Shown: positions 23,425 through 34,656, numbered from the stretch's first letter. The stretch: 64,000 nucleotides of DNA from Microbacterium sp. RU33B (GCF_900155915.1 NZ_FTPO01000001.1:1736001-1800000), one strand, 5' to 3'. Notes: a model not told the origin generated them from the sequence alone. Program-made: numbers and translations.

Positions 23425-24750
23425 TCAGCCCGCGAGGAAGACGCCGGCCAGTGTCTTCTTCCCTCGGCGCAGCACCGACACCCCGCCGGGGAGCGTGCCG
23501 GCGACCACGGCCGATTCGTCGTCCACCTTCGTGCCGTCGAGCGAGACCCCGCCCTGCGAGATCGCACGACGGCCCTCGCTGAGGCTGGCGACGAGGCCGG
23601 TGTCGACCAGCGCCTGCAGAACCGTCGTGCCCGGCGGAACCGTCGCGTTCGGCAGCTCCTCCAGCGCGGATCGCAGCGTCGCGGCGTCGAGCGCCGTCAG
23701 ATCGCCCTGTCCGAAGAGCGCCTCGGATGCGGCGACCACCGCCCCTGCGGCATCCGGACCGTGCACGAAGGTCGTGACTTCGAGCGCGAGGCGCCGCTGT
23801 GCGGCGCGACGGAACGGCTCGTCCGCGACGAGCGCCGCGTACTCCTCGATCTCGGCGCGCGTCAGGAACGTGAAGACCTTCAGCCGGTCGATCACGTCGC
23901 TGTCATCGGTGTTGAGCCAGAACTGGTACATCCGGTACGGACTGCACATCACGGGGTCGAGCCAGACCGCGTTGCCCTCGCTCTTGCCGAACTTGGTGCC
24001 GTCGCTGTTGGTGATCAGCGGCGTGCCGATCGCATGCACCGACACGCCCTCGGCGCGATGGATGAGGTCGGTTCCACTGGTGAGGTTGCCCCACTGATCC
24101 GAACCTCCCGTCTGCAGCACGCATCCGTACTGGCGGTACAGCTCGAGGTAGTCCATCCCTTGGAGGATCTGGTAGCTGAACTCGGTGTAGCTGATGCCCG
24201 CCTCGGAGTTCAGTCGCGCCGAGACCGCGTCCTTCTTGAGCATGGTGCCCACGCGGTAGAACTTTCCGATGTCGCGAAGGAAGTCGATCGCGCTGAGAGG
24301 CGCCGTCCAGTCGAGGTTGTTCACCATGCGAGCGCCGTTGTCGCCCTCGAAGCTGAGGAATCGCTCGACCTGCGATCGCAGGTAGCCGACCCACTCCGCG
24401 ACGGTGTCCTTCGTGTTGAGCGTGCGCTCGGACGACGGCCGCGGATCGCCCACCAGACCGGTCGAACCTCCGACCAGTCCCAGCGGGCGGTGACCGGCGA
24501 GCTGCAGCCGTCGCATGGTGAGCAGCTGCACGAGGTTTCCGAGGTGCAGGCTCGGCGCTGTGGGATCGAAGCCGCAGTAGTACGTGATCGGGTCGCCCCC
24601 GAGGAGCGTTCGCAACGCCTCCTGATCGGTGGACACGTGCACGAGGCCGCGCCAGACGATCTCGTCCCAGACATTCGGGAAAGCGGGATCGTTGGCGGGT
24701 GCCAGCGCGCGCACGGACGGCGGCGATGCGCTCACGACGGTTTCAGACAC
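23425..24750 (-). CDS. tyrS: Tyrosyl-tRNA synthetase
   Basis: TyrS (441 aa) charges tRNA-Tyr. The class I signatures are HLGN (69-72, the HIGH motif) and KFGKS (253-257, the KMSKS motif); YYCGFDPTAPSLHLGNL and the tyrosine-binding segment YQILQGMDYLEL are typical of the bacterial TyrS type. The C-terminal S4-like domain is present (LVASLSEGRRAISQGGVSLD). The GTG at 24750 was chosen; no in-frame ATG precedes the conserved part. No T-box or leader structure is seen upstream. Confidence 0.96.
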   Translation of the reverse strand: MSETVVSASPPSVRALAPANDPAFPNVWDEIVWRGLVHVSTDQEALRTLLGGDPITYYCGFDPTAPSLHLGNLVQLLTMRRLQLAGHRPLGLVGGSTGLVGDPRPSSERTLNTKDTVAEWVGYLRSQVERFLSFEGDNGARMVNNLDWTAPLSAIDFLRDIGKFYRVGTMLKKDAVSARLNSEAGISYTEFSYQILQGMDYLELYRQYGCVLQTGGSDQWGNLTSGTDLIHRAEGVSVHAIGTPLITNSDGTKFGKSEGNAVWLDPVMCSPYRMYQFWLNTDDSDVIDRLKVFTFLTRAEIEEYAALVADEPFRRAAQRRLALEVTTFVHGPDAAGAVVAASEALFGQGDLTALDAATLRSALEELPNATVPPGTTVLQALVDTGLVASLSEGRRAISQGGVSLDGTKVDDESAVVAGTLPGGVSVLRRGKKTLAGVFLAG

Positions 24751-24811
24751 GCGCTTCAGGCTATCAGCGCGACACCGGATGCCTCGGCGGGAGTGCGCGG
24801 CACCCGTCGCC

Positions 24812-25162
24812 TCACTCGGAGGCGACCTGGTCGTAGAGCCCCACGATGTTGCCCTCGGAATCCTTGATGTAGACCCACCGCGAGTTCTCGTCGAGCGGCT
24901 GGATGTCGCCGATCTGCGCGCCGCCGTTCGCGACGGCCAGCGCGACGGTGTCTTCGATGCGGTCGACAGTGAAGACGACGGTCGGATGCGGTGTCGCTCC
25001 GCGCAGGTGCAGATCGCCGTTGATGCCCTCGCCCTGCGGCTGGCGGATGACTCCCATCTCGTCGCCCCACGGCTCGTACTGGAAGTCGAGCACCGTCGCA
25101 TAGAACGCCTGCGCGCGGGTGATGTCATCGACCGGGATCTCGAAATGCTCCACTTTCGCCAT
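24812..25162 (-). CDS. VOC-family (glyoxalase/bleomycin-resistance fold) protein
   Basis: A single-domain vicinal-oxygen-chelate protein of 116 residues starting MAKVEHFEIPVDDITRAQAF and ending with the typical SEGNIVGLYDQ. H6 and E113-region residues could serve as metal ligands, but one or more positions are not clear. Proteins of this kind (YciB/PhnB/lactoylglutathione-lyase-like) are of varied, mostly unknown function. It lies alone between tyrS and the satD pair. Confidence 0.82.
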   Translation of the reverse strand: MAKVEHFEIPVDDITRAQAFYATVLDFQYEPWGDEMGVIRQPQGEGINGDLHLRGATPHPTVVFTVDRIEDTVALAVANGGAQIGDIQPLDENSRWVYIKDSEGNIVGLYDQVASE

Positions 25163-25201
25163 GTCACCACGCTCGCATGGCGGGCGCGCCGTGACAAGGC
25201 T

Positions 25202-25975
25202 TCAGCGCACCGCCCACCAGACGAGGAAGGCCGCCGCAAGTGCGGTGACCCAGCTCACGAGGCTGCCCACGAGGAAGTACTCGGCGCGCCCGCCGTGCTC
25301 GCCGTCCTGCGAGATCTCGGGGAAGCGCACGATGCCCTTCGCCGCGAACACCGCCGCGATGAGTGTGTACGCGCCCGTGAGGGTGAGCGCGAACACGAGG
25401 ATCCGCTCGAGGGGACCGATGAGCCGGCCTCCACGCAGGGGCGCGGTGACCGGGGGCGCGGCCGCGGCGGATGCGGCGGGAGCGGGGGCGGACGCGGCGG
25501 GAGCCGGGGCGGCAGGGACGGAGGCGGCGTCGGCCGCGGCGTCGGGACGGATGCGCAGCGCCGTTCGGACGATCACGTTCGCCGATTCGAGCAGGAAGAC
25601 GAGCACGCCGAGCACGAGCACCGTGGCATCGAGCGGCACCGCACCGAGTGGAGTCTGGTTCGGCCACAGCTCGCCCAGCGGCCCCGTGTCGGCGCGCGGG
25701 CCGACAACGGCGACGGATGCCGCTGCGATGAGGGCGAGGAGCGCGGCGGGCCAGAGCCCCGCCCGTCCGCTGCCGTCCGCGGGCGAGACGGCGAGCCAGG
25801 CCGACGCGACGCCGATGCCGAGCAGCGCCGCGGGTGCGGCATCCGCTCCAGCGGAGAGGACGAAGAACGCGATCGCCACCACCGCGAGCACGATCCAGCG
25901 GCGTCGGCGCGGCGCGAACTGTCGGACCAGATCGGACAGGCCCACGGCGAGCAGCACGAGTCCTGCGACGATCAT
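25202..25975 (-). CDS. Membrane protein coupled to SatD
   Basis: A 257-residue membrane protein with about six to seven hydrophobic segments (residues 1-16, 27-42, 48-62, 75-90, 117-135, 190-212, 233-255) and an Ala/Pro-rich, probably cytoplasmic linker of about 35 residues at 145-178. The C-terminal part (ERILVFALTLTGAYTLIAAV, then RAEYFLVGSLVSW) looks conserved in style. Its ATG overlaps the satD stop by 4 nt, so it is translationally coupled to the regulator. I know of membrane proteins next to SatD in other genera, but its role is unknown. Confidence 0.8.
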   Translation of the reverse strand: MIVAGLVLLAVGLSDLVRQFAPRRRRWIVLAVVAIAFFVLSAGADAAPAALLGIGVASAWLAVSPADGSGRAGLWPAALLALIAAASVAVVGPRADTGPLGELWPNQTPLGAVPLDATVLVLGVLVFLLESANVIVRTALRIRPDAAADAASVPAAPAPAASAPAPAASAAAAPPVTAPLRGGRLIGPLERILVFALTLTGAYTLIAAVFAAKGIVRFPEISQDGEHGGRAEYFLVGSLVSWVTALAAAFLVWWAVR

Positions 25976-26625
25976 GTCGTGCCCTCCGAGGCGTTCGAGA
26001 GGCGGAGCGCACGGAAGCCCTCGACGAGCGCAGGCACTCCGGCGGTCGACAGGAGCTGCGAGACGGCCGACTGCGTGACGCCTTCCCGCTCAGCGAGCTC
26101 CTTCTGCGTGACGCCGATGCAGCGCCCGTACGCGAGCCGGCGCGCGCGCTCGCCCATCGTTCCCACGAGCTGATCGCGGGCGAGGACGTAGGCATTCGCG
26201 AGGTGTGTGCGCACAGCCTCATCCTCCCCCGGGCCGGCGACAATCCACGTGCGCGCTCGCGGCGCGCGACGGCGTTCCAGTGTGGCGAGCGTCTCGATGG
26301 CGGCGCGGGCCGCCCACCAGCCGGGTCCGTCCTGCAGCTCTCCACCCGCGGACGGCACCGACGTGGTGGCACCGATCCCGATGCCGAACCGCAGCTCGAG
26401 CCCGTCCGGAAGCGCGAGCCTCAGCAGCAGGGTCGCGGCGAGCGCGTCATCGAGCGTGCGGTACTCCCCCTGGAGCTCGTCGCCCACCGTCGGCGTGAGG
26501 GTCTTCGCGGCGAGGGGCAGCTCGCGATCGACAGCGGCCACGACCTCGTCGAACGTCGTCTGGGCAGACGCGCGGTCGGCCAGGCTGCGGGAGCCGACGA
26601 TGTCGGCGATGATCGCGGTCGTCAT
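25972..26625 (-). CDS. SatD-family regulator-like protein with C-terminal helix-turn-helix
   Basis: A 217-residue SatD-family protein. The N-terminus IIADIVGSRSLADRASAQ with TVGDELQGEY is the family hallmark. The C-terminal region (TQKELAEREGVTQSAVSQLL, about residues 173-192) is a convincing helix-turn-helix, so it probably binds DNA. The ATG at 26625 lies directly next to a perfect palindrome (26628-26646), which suggests autoregulation. It is cotranslated with the membrane protein downstream. What signal it senses is not known; the name SatD comes from streptococcal stress/secretion loci and says little about function. Confidence 0.85.
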   Translation of the reverse strand: MTTAIIADIVGSRSLADRASAQTTFDEVVAAVDRELPLAAKTLTPTVGDELQGEYRTLDDALAATLLLRLALPDGLELRFGIGIGATTSVPSAGGELQDGPGWWAARAAIETLATLERRRAPRARTWIVAGPGEDEAVRTHLANAYVLARDQLVGTMGERARRLAYGRCIGVTQKELAEREGVTQSAVSQLLSTAGVPALVEGFRALRLSNASEGTT

Positions 26626-26627
26626 GA

Positions 26628-26646
26628 CATGAGTGTATCACTCATG
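26628..26646. promoter_or_regulatory. Perfect palindrome over the satD start region (operator candidate)
   Basis: CATGAGTG-TAT-CACTCATG has 8-bp arms and ends 2 nt before the satD ATG, so it covers the place where a ribosome-binding site or a leaderless -10 element (GATACA on the minus strand) would be. No Shine-Dalgarno sequence is seen. Binding by SatD itself would shut off its own expression; this is an inference. Confidence 0.6.
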
Positions 26647-26666
26647 TTTCCATAACTTCAGCTTTT

Positions 26667-26691
26667 CGCTTATATCCCTTGAAGATAAGCG
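26667..26691. promoter_or_regulatory. Second inverted repeat between satD and argH
   Basis: CGCTTAT-n11-ATAAGCG in an unusually AT-rich stretch. It lies 6 nt beyond the argH stop. It could be the argH terminator (but A-rich sequence, not U, follows) or a second operator upstream of satD. Confidence 0.45.
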
Positions 26692-26696
26692 TATTG

Positions 26697-28148
<1,452 letters not shown>

Positions 28149-29273
28149 CTACCGGCGGGGGTCTGCCGCCCCACTTCGGGGACGGCCGGGCACGGCGCGT
28201 CGGGCGATCGCGTCGATCGCCCACTCGAGGGGTCCGCGGCCGACGAGCAGCGCCCACGCCGTGCAGCCCACGACGGCGGTGACCGCGAAGAGCCCGAAGG
28301 GGTCGAGCGCGCGGAATCCGGTGAGGTCGCCCACTCGGTCCAGGAGCACGGATGCCGCGATCGCCCACGCGACGAGCTGACCCACGTACGCCGTGAGCGG
28401 CATCGATCCGACGGCGCGCAGCGGAAGCACGACCCACGAGACGACCGTGCGGCACAGCAGAAGGCTCGCCCCGATCGCCGCGAGCGCGAAGCCCCCCGAG
28501 CCGACGACCTCGAGCAGGCCCGATGAGTGGGGCTCCGCCGTCCAGACGGCGGCCCAGAGGGAGGCATCCGGAACCGCGGGGGCGAGCCAGTCGAGCCCGT
28601 ATCCCACGACCGCGAGCGCGGCGCCCCCGCACACGAGCGCCACCTGCGTCGACAGCCGCCGCAGGCCGCTGCGGGCGGCACCGAGACCCGCGAGGACGAA
28701 GGCGATCCAGACCGGGAAGGGGTAGTTGATGCCCAGGAGCAGACCGACATCGCCACCGCCCGGGGTGGACCAGAAGTCGAACGAATCGATCCAGGCCTGC
28801 ACCCACGGCATGACCAGTGCGACCCCGACCGCGATGAGGAACAGGGGCCGCGCACGCAGCTGCAGGAAGGGCAGGGCGAGGAGGAACAGGATGGCGTACG
28901 CAGGGAGGATGACGTACACGGGCACCCCGGTCGCGATCAGCAGGATGCCGATGACCCACAGCAGCGCCGCGCGGACCACGATCCTCCGCCGCGCGGTGCC
29001 CAGCCTCTCCCCCTCGTAGGGCGTCGAGCGGCCGGTCACCAGACCGAGCGAGACGCCGGCGAGGGTCGCGAACAGGATCGACGAGCGACCCGAGACGATC
29101 CCGCCCCACGTCGAGGCATCCGTCCAGACGAAGCCGGGGACCGCGTACAGGTGCGCGGCGAACATGCCGAGCACCGCCAGTCCCCGAGCGAGGTCGATCC
29201 CGGCGAGGCGCGACGGATCGGTCAGGCGCTCCCAGCGGGATGCGCTCCGCGTGATGTCGCCGCGCTCGCTCAC
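28149..29273 (-). CDS. DUF418/HGSNAT-like membrane acyltransferase family protein
   Basis: A 374-residue multi-pass membrane protein with about ten hydrophobic segments. It begins with RLAGIDLARGLAVLGMFAAH, the start typical of the heparan-alpha-glucosaminide N-acetyltransferase-like/DUF418 group, and ends with a DUF418-style part (PLRAVGSMPLTAYVGQ, then PLEWAIDAI). Such proteins probably transfer acyl groups across the membrane to an unknown acceptor. The GTG at 29273, 7 nt after the argF stop, is the best start; no clear ribosome-binding site is seen. Its place between argF and argH with short gaps suggests cotranscription, though no link to arginine is obvious. Confidence 0.82.
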   Translation of the reverse strand: MSERGDITRSASRWERLTDPSRLAGIDLARGLAVLGMFAAHLYAVPGFVWTDASTWGGIVSGRSSILFATLAGVSLGLVTGRSTPYEGERLGTARRRIVVRAALLWVIGILLIATGVPVYVILPAYAILFLLALPFLQLRARPLFLIAVGVALVMPWVQAWIDSFDFWSTPGGGDVGLLLGINYPFPVWIAFVLAGLGAARSGLRRLSTQVALVCGGAALAVVGYGLDWLAPAVPDASLWAAVWTAEPHSSGLLEVVGSGGFALAAIGASLLLCRTVVSWVVLPLRAVGSMPLTAYVGQLVAWAIAASVLLDRVGDLTGFRALDPFGLFAVTAVVGCTAWALLVGRGPLEWAIDAIARRAVPGRPRSGAADPRR

Positions 29274-29280
29274 CGAACCG

Positions 29281-30204
29281 TCACTGCTGCCGGAGGAGCC
29301 AGACGAGGAGCGCCTTCTGAGCATGGAGGCGGTTCTCCGCCTCATCCCACACGACGCTCTGCGGACCGTCGATGACCTCGGCGTCCACTTCGTAGCCGCG
29401 ATCGGCGGGGAGGCAGTGGATGAAGATCGCGTCGGGCTGGGCCAGCGCCATGGTCTCCTGGGTCACCTTGTAGGCGCCGAGGTCGCGCAGGCGGGCGATC
29501 TTCTCCTCCTCCTTGCCCATCGACACCCACGTGTCGGTCACGATGACGTCTGCTCCGGCCGCCGCCTCGATGGGATCGGTGTACAGCGTGACCGACCCTC
29601 CGGTCTCGGCTGCGCGGCGGTCTGCGTCGGCGACGACGTCTTCACGCGGTGAGTACGACTCGGGAGAGGTCACGCGCACGTGCATGCCGGCCGTGACGCC
29701 GGCCAGGATGTAGGAGTGCGCCATGTTGGAGCGTCCATCGCCGAAGAACGTGAGCGTGAGCCCCTTCAGCGCCCCCTTGTGCTCGCGGATCGTGAGGAGG
29801 TCGGCGAGGAGCTGGCAGGGGTGGAAGTCGTCGCTCAGCGCGTTCACGACCGGTACGGTCGTGCCGCGGGCCATCTCCTCGAGCCCGGCCTGGGCGTACG
29901 TGCGCCAGACGATCGCCGCGACCTGACGCTCGAGCACGCGGGCGGTGTCGGAGGGGGTCTCCTTGCCGCCGAGCTGGCTGTTCGCCGTCGAGATGATCAG
30001 CGGAGAGCCGCCCAGATCGGCGATGCCGACGGCGAACGACACGCGCGTGCGCGTCGAGGACTTGTCGAAGATCACCGCGACGGTCTGCGGACCCTCGAGG
30101 GGCTTGAGCTTCCAGCGGTCCTTCTTCAGCGCGAGCGCGAGGTCGAGGATCTCGTCCTGCTCGGCGGCCGTGAGGTCGTCGTCGCGCAACAGGTGGCGGG
30201 TCAT
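29281..30204 (-). CDS. argF: Ornithine carbamoyltransferase
   Basis: ArgF (307 aa) makes citrulline from ornithine and carbamoyl phosphate. The carbamoyl-phosphate motif STRTR is at residues 50-54; DDFHPCQLLADL contains the HPCQ motif; the C-terminal HCLPA motif (IFIHCLPADRG) carries the ornithine-side cysteine. Length and motifs fit the anabolic bacterial enzyme. The ATG at 30204 overlaps the argD stop (ATGA). Confidence 0.96.
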   Translation of the reverse strand: MTRHLLRDDDLTAAEQDEILDLALALKKDRWKLKPLEGPQTVAVIFDKSSTRTRVSFAVGIADLGGSPLIISTANSQLGGKETPSDTARVLERQVAAIVWRTYAQAGLEEMARGTTVPVVNALSDDFHPCQLLADLLTIREHKGALKGLTLTFFGDGRSNMAHSYILAGVTAGMHVRVTSPESYSPREDVVADADRRAAETGGSVTLYTDPIEAAAGADVIVTDTWVSMGKEEEKIARLRDLGAYKVTQETMALAQPDAIFIHCLPADRGYEVDAEVIDGPQSVVWDEAENRLHAQKALLVWLLRQQ

Positions 30205-31439
30205 GCGTGGGCCTCCGCGGTGGTGGTGTCGTCGAGCAGGAGTGCGTCTTGGACGGTGGAAAGGGATGCGGCGAACAGCGCGATGAACTCGTCGACCTCG
30301 ACGTCGCCGATGTTGAGCGCGGGGGCGATGCGGATCGTCGACTCGTTCGGGGCGTTGATGATGAGTCCGTGCTGCTGGGCGGCGGCGACGACGGCGGCGG
30401 CGACCGGATGCCGGAGCGCGATGCCGATGAGGAGTCCTCGGCCTCGCGTCCCCGCCACGAGGGGAGAGCCGATCGCCGCGACCGCCTCGCGCAGCTGCGC
30501 GCCGCGCTCGGTCGCGTTCTGGAGGAGCCCCGCACGCTCGATCTCGGCGAGGACGGCGCCCGAGACGGCGGTCGCGAGGGCGTTGCCGCCGAACGTCGAT
30601 CCGTGCGTGCCCGGGTAGAAGAGCTCGCTCGCCGCGCCGTACGTGATGAGCGCGCCGATGGGGAATCCGCCGCCGATGCCCTTGGCGACCGTGATCGCGT
30701 CGGGCGTGATGCCGGCGTGCTGGAATCCGAACCACTCGCCGGTGCGACCGGCGCCCGTCTGGATCTCGTCGATGATGAGCAGCGCGCCGTGCTGCTCGGT
30801 CAATGCGCGAGCCGCCTGGAGGTACCCGTCCGGGAGCTCGATGATCCCCGCCTCTCCCTTGATGGGCTCCAGGAACACCGCCGCGACCCGGTCGTCGATC
30901 GCCGCTTCCAGGGCCTCGATCGTGGAGTCGAGGTGCTCGACGCCGCCGATCATCGGTGCGAAGGGCTCCTGCATCCACGGCTTCCCCGTGAGCGCGAGGG
31001 TTCCCATCGTGCGGCCGTGGAAGGCGTCGCGCAGGGCCAGGATCCGCGGACGCGCGGGACGCCCCTCCGCGGGGAGTCCGTGCAGCCGCGCGAGCTTGAA
31101 CGCGGCCTCGTTGGCCTCGGCACCGGAGTTTCCGAAGAACACGCGTCCGGATTCCCCGGTGCCGGCGAGGCGCTTGAGGCGCGCGGCGAGGGCGAGCTGC
31201 GGCTCGGTGGCGAAGTAGTTCGACACCTGCGTGAGCGTCGCCGCCTGGTTCGCGACGGCTTCGACGAAGACCGGATGCGCGTGCCCGAGCGAGAGCACCG
31301 CGATGCCCGCGAGGAAGTCGAGGTAGCGGCGTCCGCCGGCATCCCAGAGGTAGGCGCCCTCCCCGCGCGTGAAGAGCTCCATTCGGGCGCCGAAGCTCCG
31401 CACGAGGTCGCGTCCTGCGTCGTCCTGCCACGTGGTCAT
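30201..31439 (-). CDS. argD: Acetylornithine aminotransferase
   Basis: ArgD (412 aa) is a class III PLP-dependent transaminase converting N-acetylglutamate semialdehyde to N-acetylornithine. The PLP lysine is K253 in [13 protein letters not shown], with D224 in [27 protein letters not shown] is the cofactor-phosphate loop. It lies in the acetylornithine operon between argB and argF with 4-nt overlaps at both ends, which separates it from other class III transaminases. Confidence 0.95.
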   Translation of the reverse strand: MTTWQDDAGRDLVRSFGARMELFTRGEGAYLWDAGGRRYLDFLAGIAVLSLGHAHPVFVEAVANQAATLTQVSNYFATEPQLALAARLKRLAGTGESGRVFFGNSGAEANEAAFKLARLHGLPAEGRPARPRILALRDAFHGRTMGTLALTGKPWMQEPFAPMIGGVEHLDSTIEALEAAIDDRVAAVFLEPIKGEAGIIELPDGYLQAARALTEQHGALLIIDEIQTGAGRTGEWFGFQHAGITPDAITVAKGIGGGFPIGALITYGAASELFYPGTHGSTFGGNALATAVSGAVLAEIERAGLLQNATERGAQLREAVAAIGSPLVAGTRGRGLLIGIALRHPVAAAVVAAAQQHGLIINAPNESTIRIAPALNIGDVEVDEFIALFAASLSTVQDALLLDDTTTAEAHA

Positions 31440-32344
31440 CCGACCACCACCTCCGTTCCGATGCCCTTCGTCGTGAAGATCTCGACGAGGACCGAGTGCG
31501 GCACGCGGCCGTCGATGATCGCTGCCGTCTCCACGCCGCCCTCGACGGCGTCCAGACAGGCCTGCATCTTGGGGATCATGCCCGATTCGAGCGACGGCAT
31601 GAGTGCGCGCAGCTCGGTCGTCGACAGGTGCGAGACGAGCGAGTCGCGGTTCGGCCAATCGGCGTAGAGTCCGGGGACGTCGGTGAGCACGACGAGCTTG
31701 ACGGCGCCGAGGGCGACCGCGAGCGCTGCGGCCGCGGCATCCGCGTTGACGTTCAAAGAATGACCGGGGTTGTCGAGGTCGGGCGCGATGCTCGACACGA
31801 CCGGGATGCGGCCTGCGGCGAGCTGATCGAGCACGGGCTGGGGGTCGACCGTCACGACGTCTCCGACGTTGCCGAGGTCGTGCTCGATGCCCTCGATCAC
31901 GACGCCGCGACGGCGGCCGCCGAACAGACCGGCGTCCTCGCCCGAGAGGCCCGTCGCGTGCGGACCGTGCGCGTTGATGCGGCCCACGAGCTGCGGGTTC
32001 ACCTGACCGGTGAGCACCATGCGCACGACGTTGATCGCCTCGGTCGAGGTCACGCGGTAGCCCCCGCGGAACTCGCTCGGGATCGACAGCCGGTCGAGCA
32101 TGGACGAGATCTGCGGACCGCCCCCGTGCACGACGACGGGCTTCACCCCGACGTGGCGGAGATAGGCGATGTCGGCCGCGAAGGCATCCTGCAGCTCTTC
32201 GGAGACCATCGCGTTGCCGCCGTACTTCACCACGATCACCTGATCGCGGAAGCGGCGCAGCCACGGCAGCGACTCGATGAGCGTGACGGCCTTGGCGCTC
32301 GCCTCGGCGGGATCGGTGTCCTGGATGATGGGCTGCTGGCTCAT
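31436..32344 (-). CDS. argB: Acetylglutamate kinase
   Basis: ArgB (302 aa) phosphorylates N-acetylglutamate. The amino-acid-kinase signatures VVKYGGNAM and [10 protein letters not shown] are present near the N-terminus, with the substrate and nucleotide motifs [18 protein letters not shown] and the later [11 protein letters not shown]. The N-terminal extension ([21 protein letters not shown]) matches the helix that forms the arginine-inhibited hexamer in other species, so feedback inhibition by arginine is likely. Start and stop each overlap the neighbours by 4 nt (ATGA). Confidence 0.96.
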   Translation of the reverse strand: MSQQPIIQDTDPAEASAKAVTLIESLPWLRRFRDQVIVVKYGGNAMVSEELQDAFAADIAYLRHVGVKPVVVHGGGPQISSMLDRLSIPSEFRGGYRVTSTEAINVVRMVLTGQVNPQLVGRINAHGPHATGLSGEDAGLFGGRRRGVVIEGIEHDLGNVGDVVTVDPQPVLDQLAAGRIPVVSSIAPDLDNPGHSLNVNADAAAAALAVALGAVKLVVLTDVPGLYADWPNRDSLVSHLSTTELRALMPSLESGMIPKMQACLDAVEGGVETAAIIDGRVPHSVLVEIFTTKGIGTEVVVG

Positions 32345-33498
32345 GAGGAGTACGCGCTGTTCTCGTGGACGTAGTCGTGCGTGAGGTCGTTGGTGAGGAT
32401 CGTGGCGGATGCCGCGCCCACCTTGAGGTCGATCACCAGGTCGGTCGCCCGAGGCGTCAGGTCGACCTCTTCGCGCGGCCGATCGGGACCTCCCGCTGTG
32501 CACACGCGCACCCCGTTCATCCAGACATCCACGTCGTACGGGTCGAACTGGGCGGCCGTGGTGCCGATCGCCGCGAGCACCCGGCCCCAGTTGGGGTCGT
32601 TGCCGAAGACCGCCGCCTTGAACAGGTTGTTGCGCGCGACCGAACGCCCCACCTCGACGGCATCGTCTTCGGAGGCCGCGTTCACCACGCGGATCGTGAT
32701 GTCGTGGGCGGCGCCCTCGGCATCGGCCTGCAGCTGGGCCGCGAGGTCGAGGCAGACCTCGGTGAGGGTGTCGCGGAACAGGTCGGCGTCGGGGGTGATC
32801 CCGCTCGCACCGCTCACCATCAGGGTCACCTGGTCGTTCGTCGACATGCAGCCGTCCGAATCGAGCCGGTCGAAGCTCACCCTGGTCGCCGCGCGGAGGT
32901 GCGCGTCGGCGTCCGCTGCGGTGAGCTCGGCGTCGGTGGTGATGACCACGAGCATCGTCGCGAGGCCGGGAGCGAGCATCCCCGCACCCTTCGCCATGCC
33001 GCCGATCGTCCAGCCGGCGTGAGCGCGGACGGACCGCTTGGCCTTCGAGTCGGTGGTCATGATGGCTTCGGATGCCGCGACCCCGCCCTCGTCGCTCAAC
33101 GCGGCGATGCCCTCCTCGACACCCGTGAGGACCTTGGCGCGGAACACCTCGTCGCCGGTGCCGATGAGGCCCGTCGAGCAGACGATGACGTCACCCGCGC
33201 TCACACCGAGCAGCTCGGCGGTCTTCTCCGCCGTCTGGTGGGTCGTCTGGAAGCCGAACGACCCGGTGAAGCAGTTCGCTCCCCCGGAGTTCAGCACGAC
33301 GGCCTCGACGACGCCGTCCTGGATCGCCTGCTGCGACCAGATGATCGGGTTCGCTTTTGCGCGGTTGCTCGTGAAGACGGCGGCCCCGACCTTCAGCGGT
33401 CCGCGGTTGACGACGACGGCGACATCCTTGGCTCCGGTGGACTTGAGTCCCACGGCGACGCCGGCGGCGTGGAATCCGGCGGGGGCGGTGACGCTCAC
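32341..33498 (-). CDS. argJ: Bifunctional ornithine acetyltransferase / N-acetylglutamate synthase
   Basis: ArgJ (385 aa) recycles the acetyl group from acetylornithine to glutamate and may also make N-acetylglutamate from acetyl-CoA. It should self-cleave between A180 and T181 in [13 protein letters not shown], with T181 the nucleophile of the beta chain. Conserved stretches such as [12 protein letters not shown] and [12 protein letters not shown] are present, including the Cys often seen there. The GTG at 33498 overlaps the argC stop (GTGA). Whether it is mono- or bifunctional cannot be told by eye. Confidence 0.96.
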   Translation of the reverse strand: MSVTAPAGFHAAGVAVGLKSTGAKDVAVVVNRGPLKVGAAVFTSNRAKANPIIWSQQAIQDGVVEAVVLNSGGANCFTGSFGFQTTHQTAEKTAELLGVSAGDVIVCSTGLIGTGDEVFRAKVLTGVEEGIAALSDEGGVAASEAIMTTDSKAKRSVRAHAGWTIGGMAKGAGMLAPGLATMLVVITTDAELTAADADAHLRAATRVSFDRLDSDGCMSTNDQVTLMVSGASGITPDADLFRDTLTEVCLDLAAQLQADAEGAAHDITIRVVNAASEDDAVEVGRSVARNNLFKAAVFGNDPNWGRVLAAIGTTAAQFDPYDVDVWMNGVRVCTAGGPDRPREEVDLTPRATDLVIDLKVGAASATILTNDLTHDYVHENSAYSS

Positions 33499-34571
33499 GG
33501 GGCGACTCCGTTCACTGAGAGGGCCGTGCCCTCGGCGAGGCCGAGAGCGAGGTTCATGGACTGGATCGCGGCTCCCGCGGTGCCCTTGACGAGGTTGTCG
33601 ACCGCCGCGACGACGACCACCCGGTTCGCGGCCCGGTCGATCGCGAGACCGAGGAGAGCAGTGTTGGCACCGACCACGTCGGCCGTGCGCGGGAACTCCC
33701 CCGCAGGCAGCAGCTGCACGAACGTCTCGCCGGCGTAGGCCGCTTCCCAGGCATCCCTGATCTGAGCGTCGGTGGCGCCCGCGGCGATCGGGGCCGTCGA
33801 GGTCGCGAGGATGCCCCGCGCCATGGGCACGAGCACCGGCGTGAAGGAGATCCGGATGCCCTCGTCGGCCGTCTCCGCGGGTGCCGAGCTGGTCGACGGT
33901 CGAGCCGCGGCGAGCGCCTGCCGGATCTCGGGGATGTGCCGGTGCGTGCCGCCGACGGCGTACGGGTTCGCCGACCCGAGGACTTCGCTCGCGAGGAGGT
34001 TGGTCTTGAGGCTCTTCCCGGCTCCCGAAGGGCCGACGGCCAGCACCGTCACGATGTCGGACGGATCGATCACACCCGCCGCGACGCCGGGGGCGAGGCT
34101 CAGCGCGACCGTCGAGGCGTTGCAGCCCGGTGCCGCGATGCGCGAGGCGCTCCGCAGCCGCTCGCGCTGCTTCCCGCCGTCGACCGGAAGCTCGGGAACC
34201 CCGTAGACCCAGGGGTCGTGGAAGTCTCCGCCGTAGAAGCGGTCCCAGTCGGCGATCGACTCGAGCCGGTGGTCTGCGCCGGCGTCGATGACGAGGGGCG
34301 TATCGGCGAGCGCGGCGGTGTACTGGCCGGACTGCCCGTGCGGCAGCGCGAGGAAGACGATGTCGTGGCCGGCGAGCACGTCGGGGGTCGACGGCTGCAG
34401 AGTGAGGTGCGCCAGCGAGCGCAGATGCGGCTGATGCTGGATGAGCGGCTGTCCGGCGTTCGAGTGCGCCGTGACGGTGCGGATCTCGACATCCGGATGC
34501 GCGGCGAGAAGGCGCAGGATCTCGCCACCTGCGTAGCCGGATGCGCCGGAGACGGCGACCGAGTAGGTCAT
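33495..34571 (-). CDS. argC: N-acetyl-gamma-glutamyl-phosphate reductase
   Basis: ArgC (358 aa) is the NADPH-dependent reductase of the acetylated arginine route. The nucleotide-binding GASGYAGGE is at 9-17 and the catalytic cysteine is C150 in [20 protein letters not shown] and GTHRHIPEI are further family marks. The ATG at 34571 has AAGGTGG at a suitable distance. It is the first structural gene of argC-J-B-D-F-(acyltransferase)-H and is preceded by a short leaderless reading frame and a hairpin-rich leader. Confidence 0.96.
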   Translation of the reverse strand: MTYSVAVSGASGYAGGEILRLLAAHPDVEIRTVTAHSNAGQPLIQHQPHLRSLAHLTLQPSTPDVLAGHDIVFLALPHGQSGQYTAALADTPLVIDAGADHRLESIADWDRFYGGDFHDPWVYGVPELPVDGGKQRERLRSASRIAAPGCNASTVALSLAPGVAAGVIDPSDIVTVLAVGPSGAGKSLKTNLLASEVLGSANPYAVGGTHRHIPEIRQALAAARPSTSSAPAETADEGIRISFTPVLVPMARGILATSTAPIAAGATDAQIRDAWEAAYAGETFVQLLPAGEFPRTADVVGANTALLGLAIDRAANRVVVVAAVDNLVKGTAGAAIQSMNLALGLAEGTALSVNGVAP

Positions 34572-34611
34572 GGGTTCCACCTTAGTTTCTGGGGTCTGCG
34601 TGGCCGGGACC

Positions 34612-34656
34612 GGCGACACCGCATCGACACCCGGAAGGGCGGATGACGGGGTCGCC
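34612..34656 (-). promoter_or_regulatory. Candidate attenuator hairpin of the arg operon
   Basis: Directly after the short leader frame, GGCGACCCCG (34656-34647) can pair with CGGTGTCGCC (34621-34612) with one mismatch, enclosing a smaller CGCCC-UUCC-GGGUG hairpin. The next stretch (GCCGGTCCCGGC) can form an overlapping alternative stem. The 5' arm starts at the last base of the leader's stop codon. No U-run follows. Confidence 0.4.
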
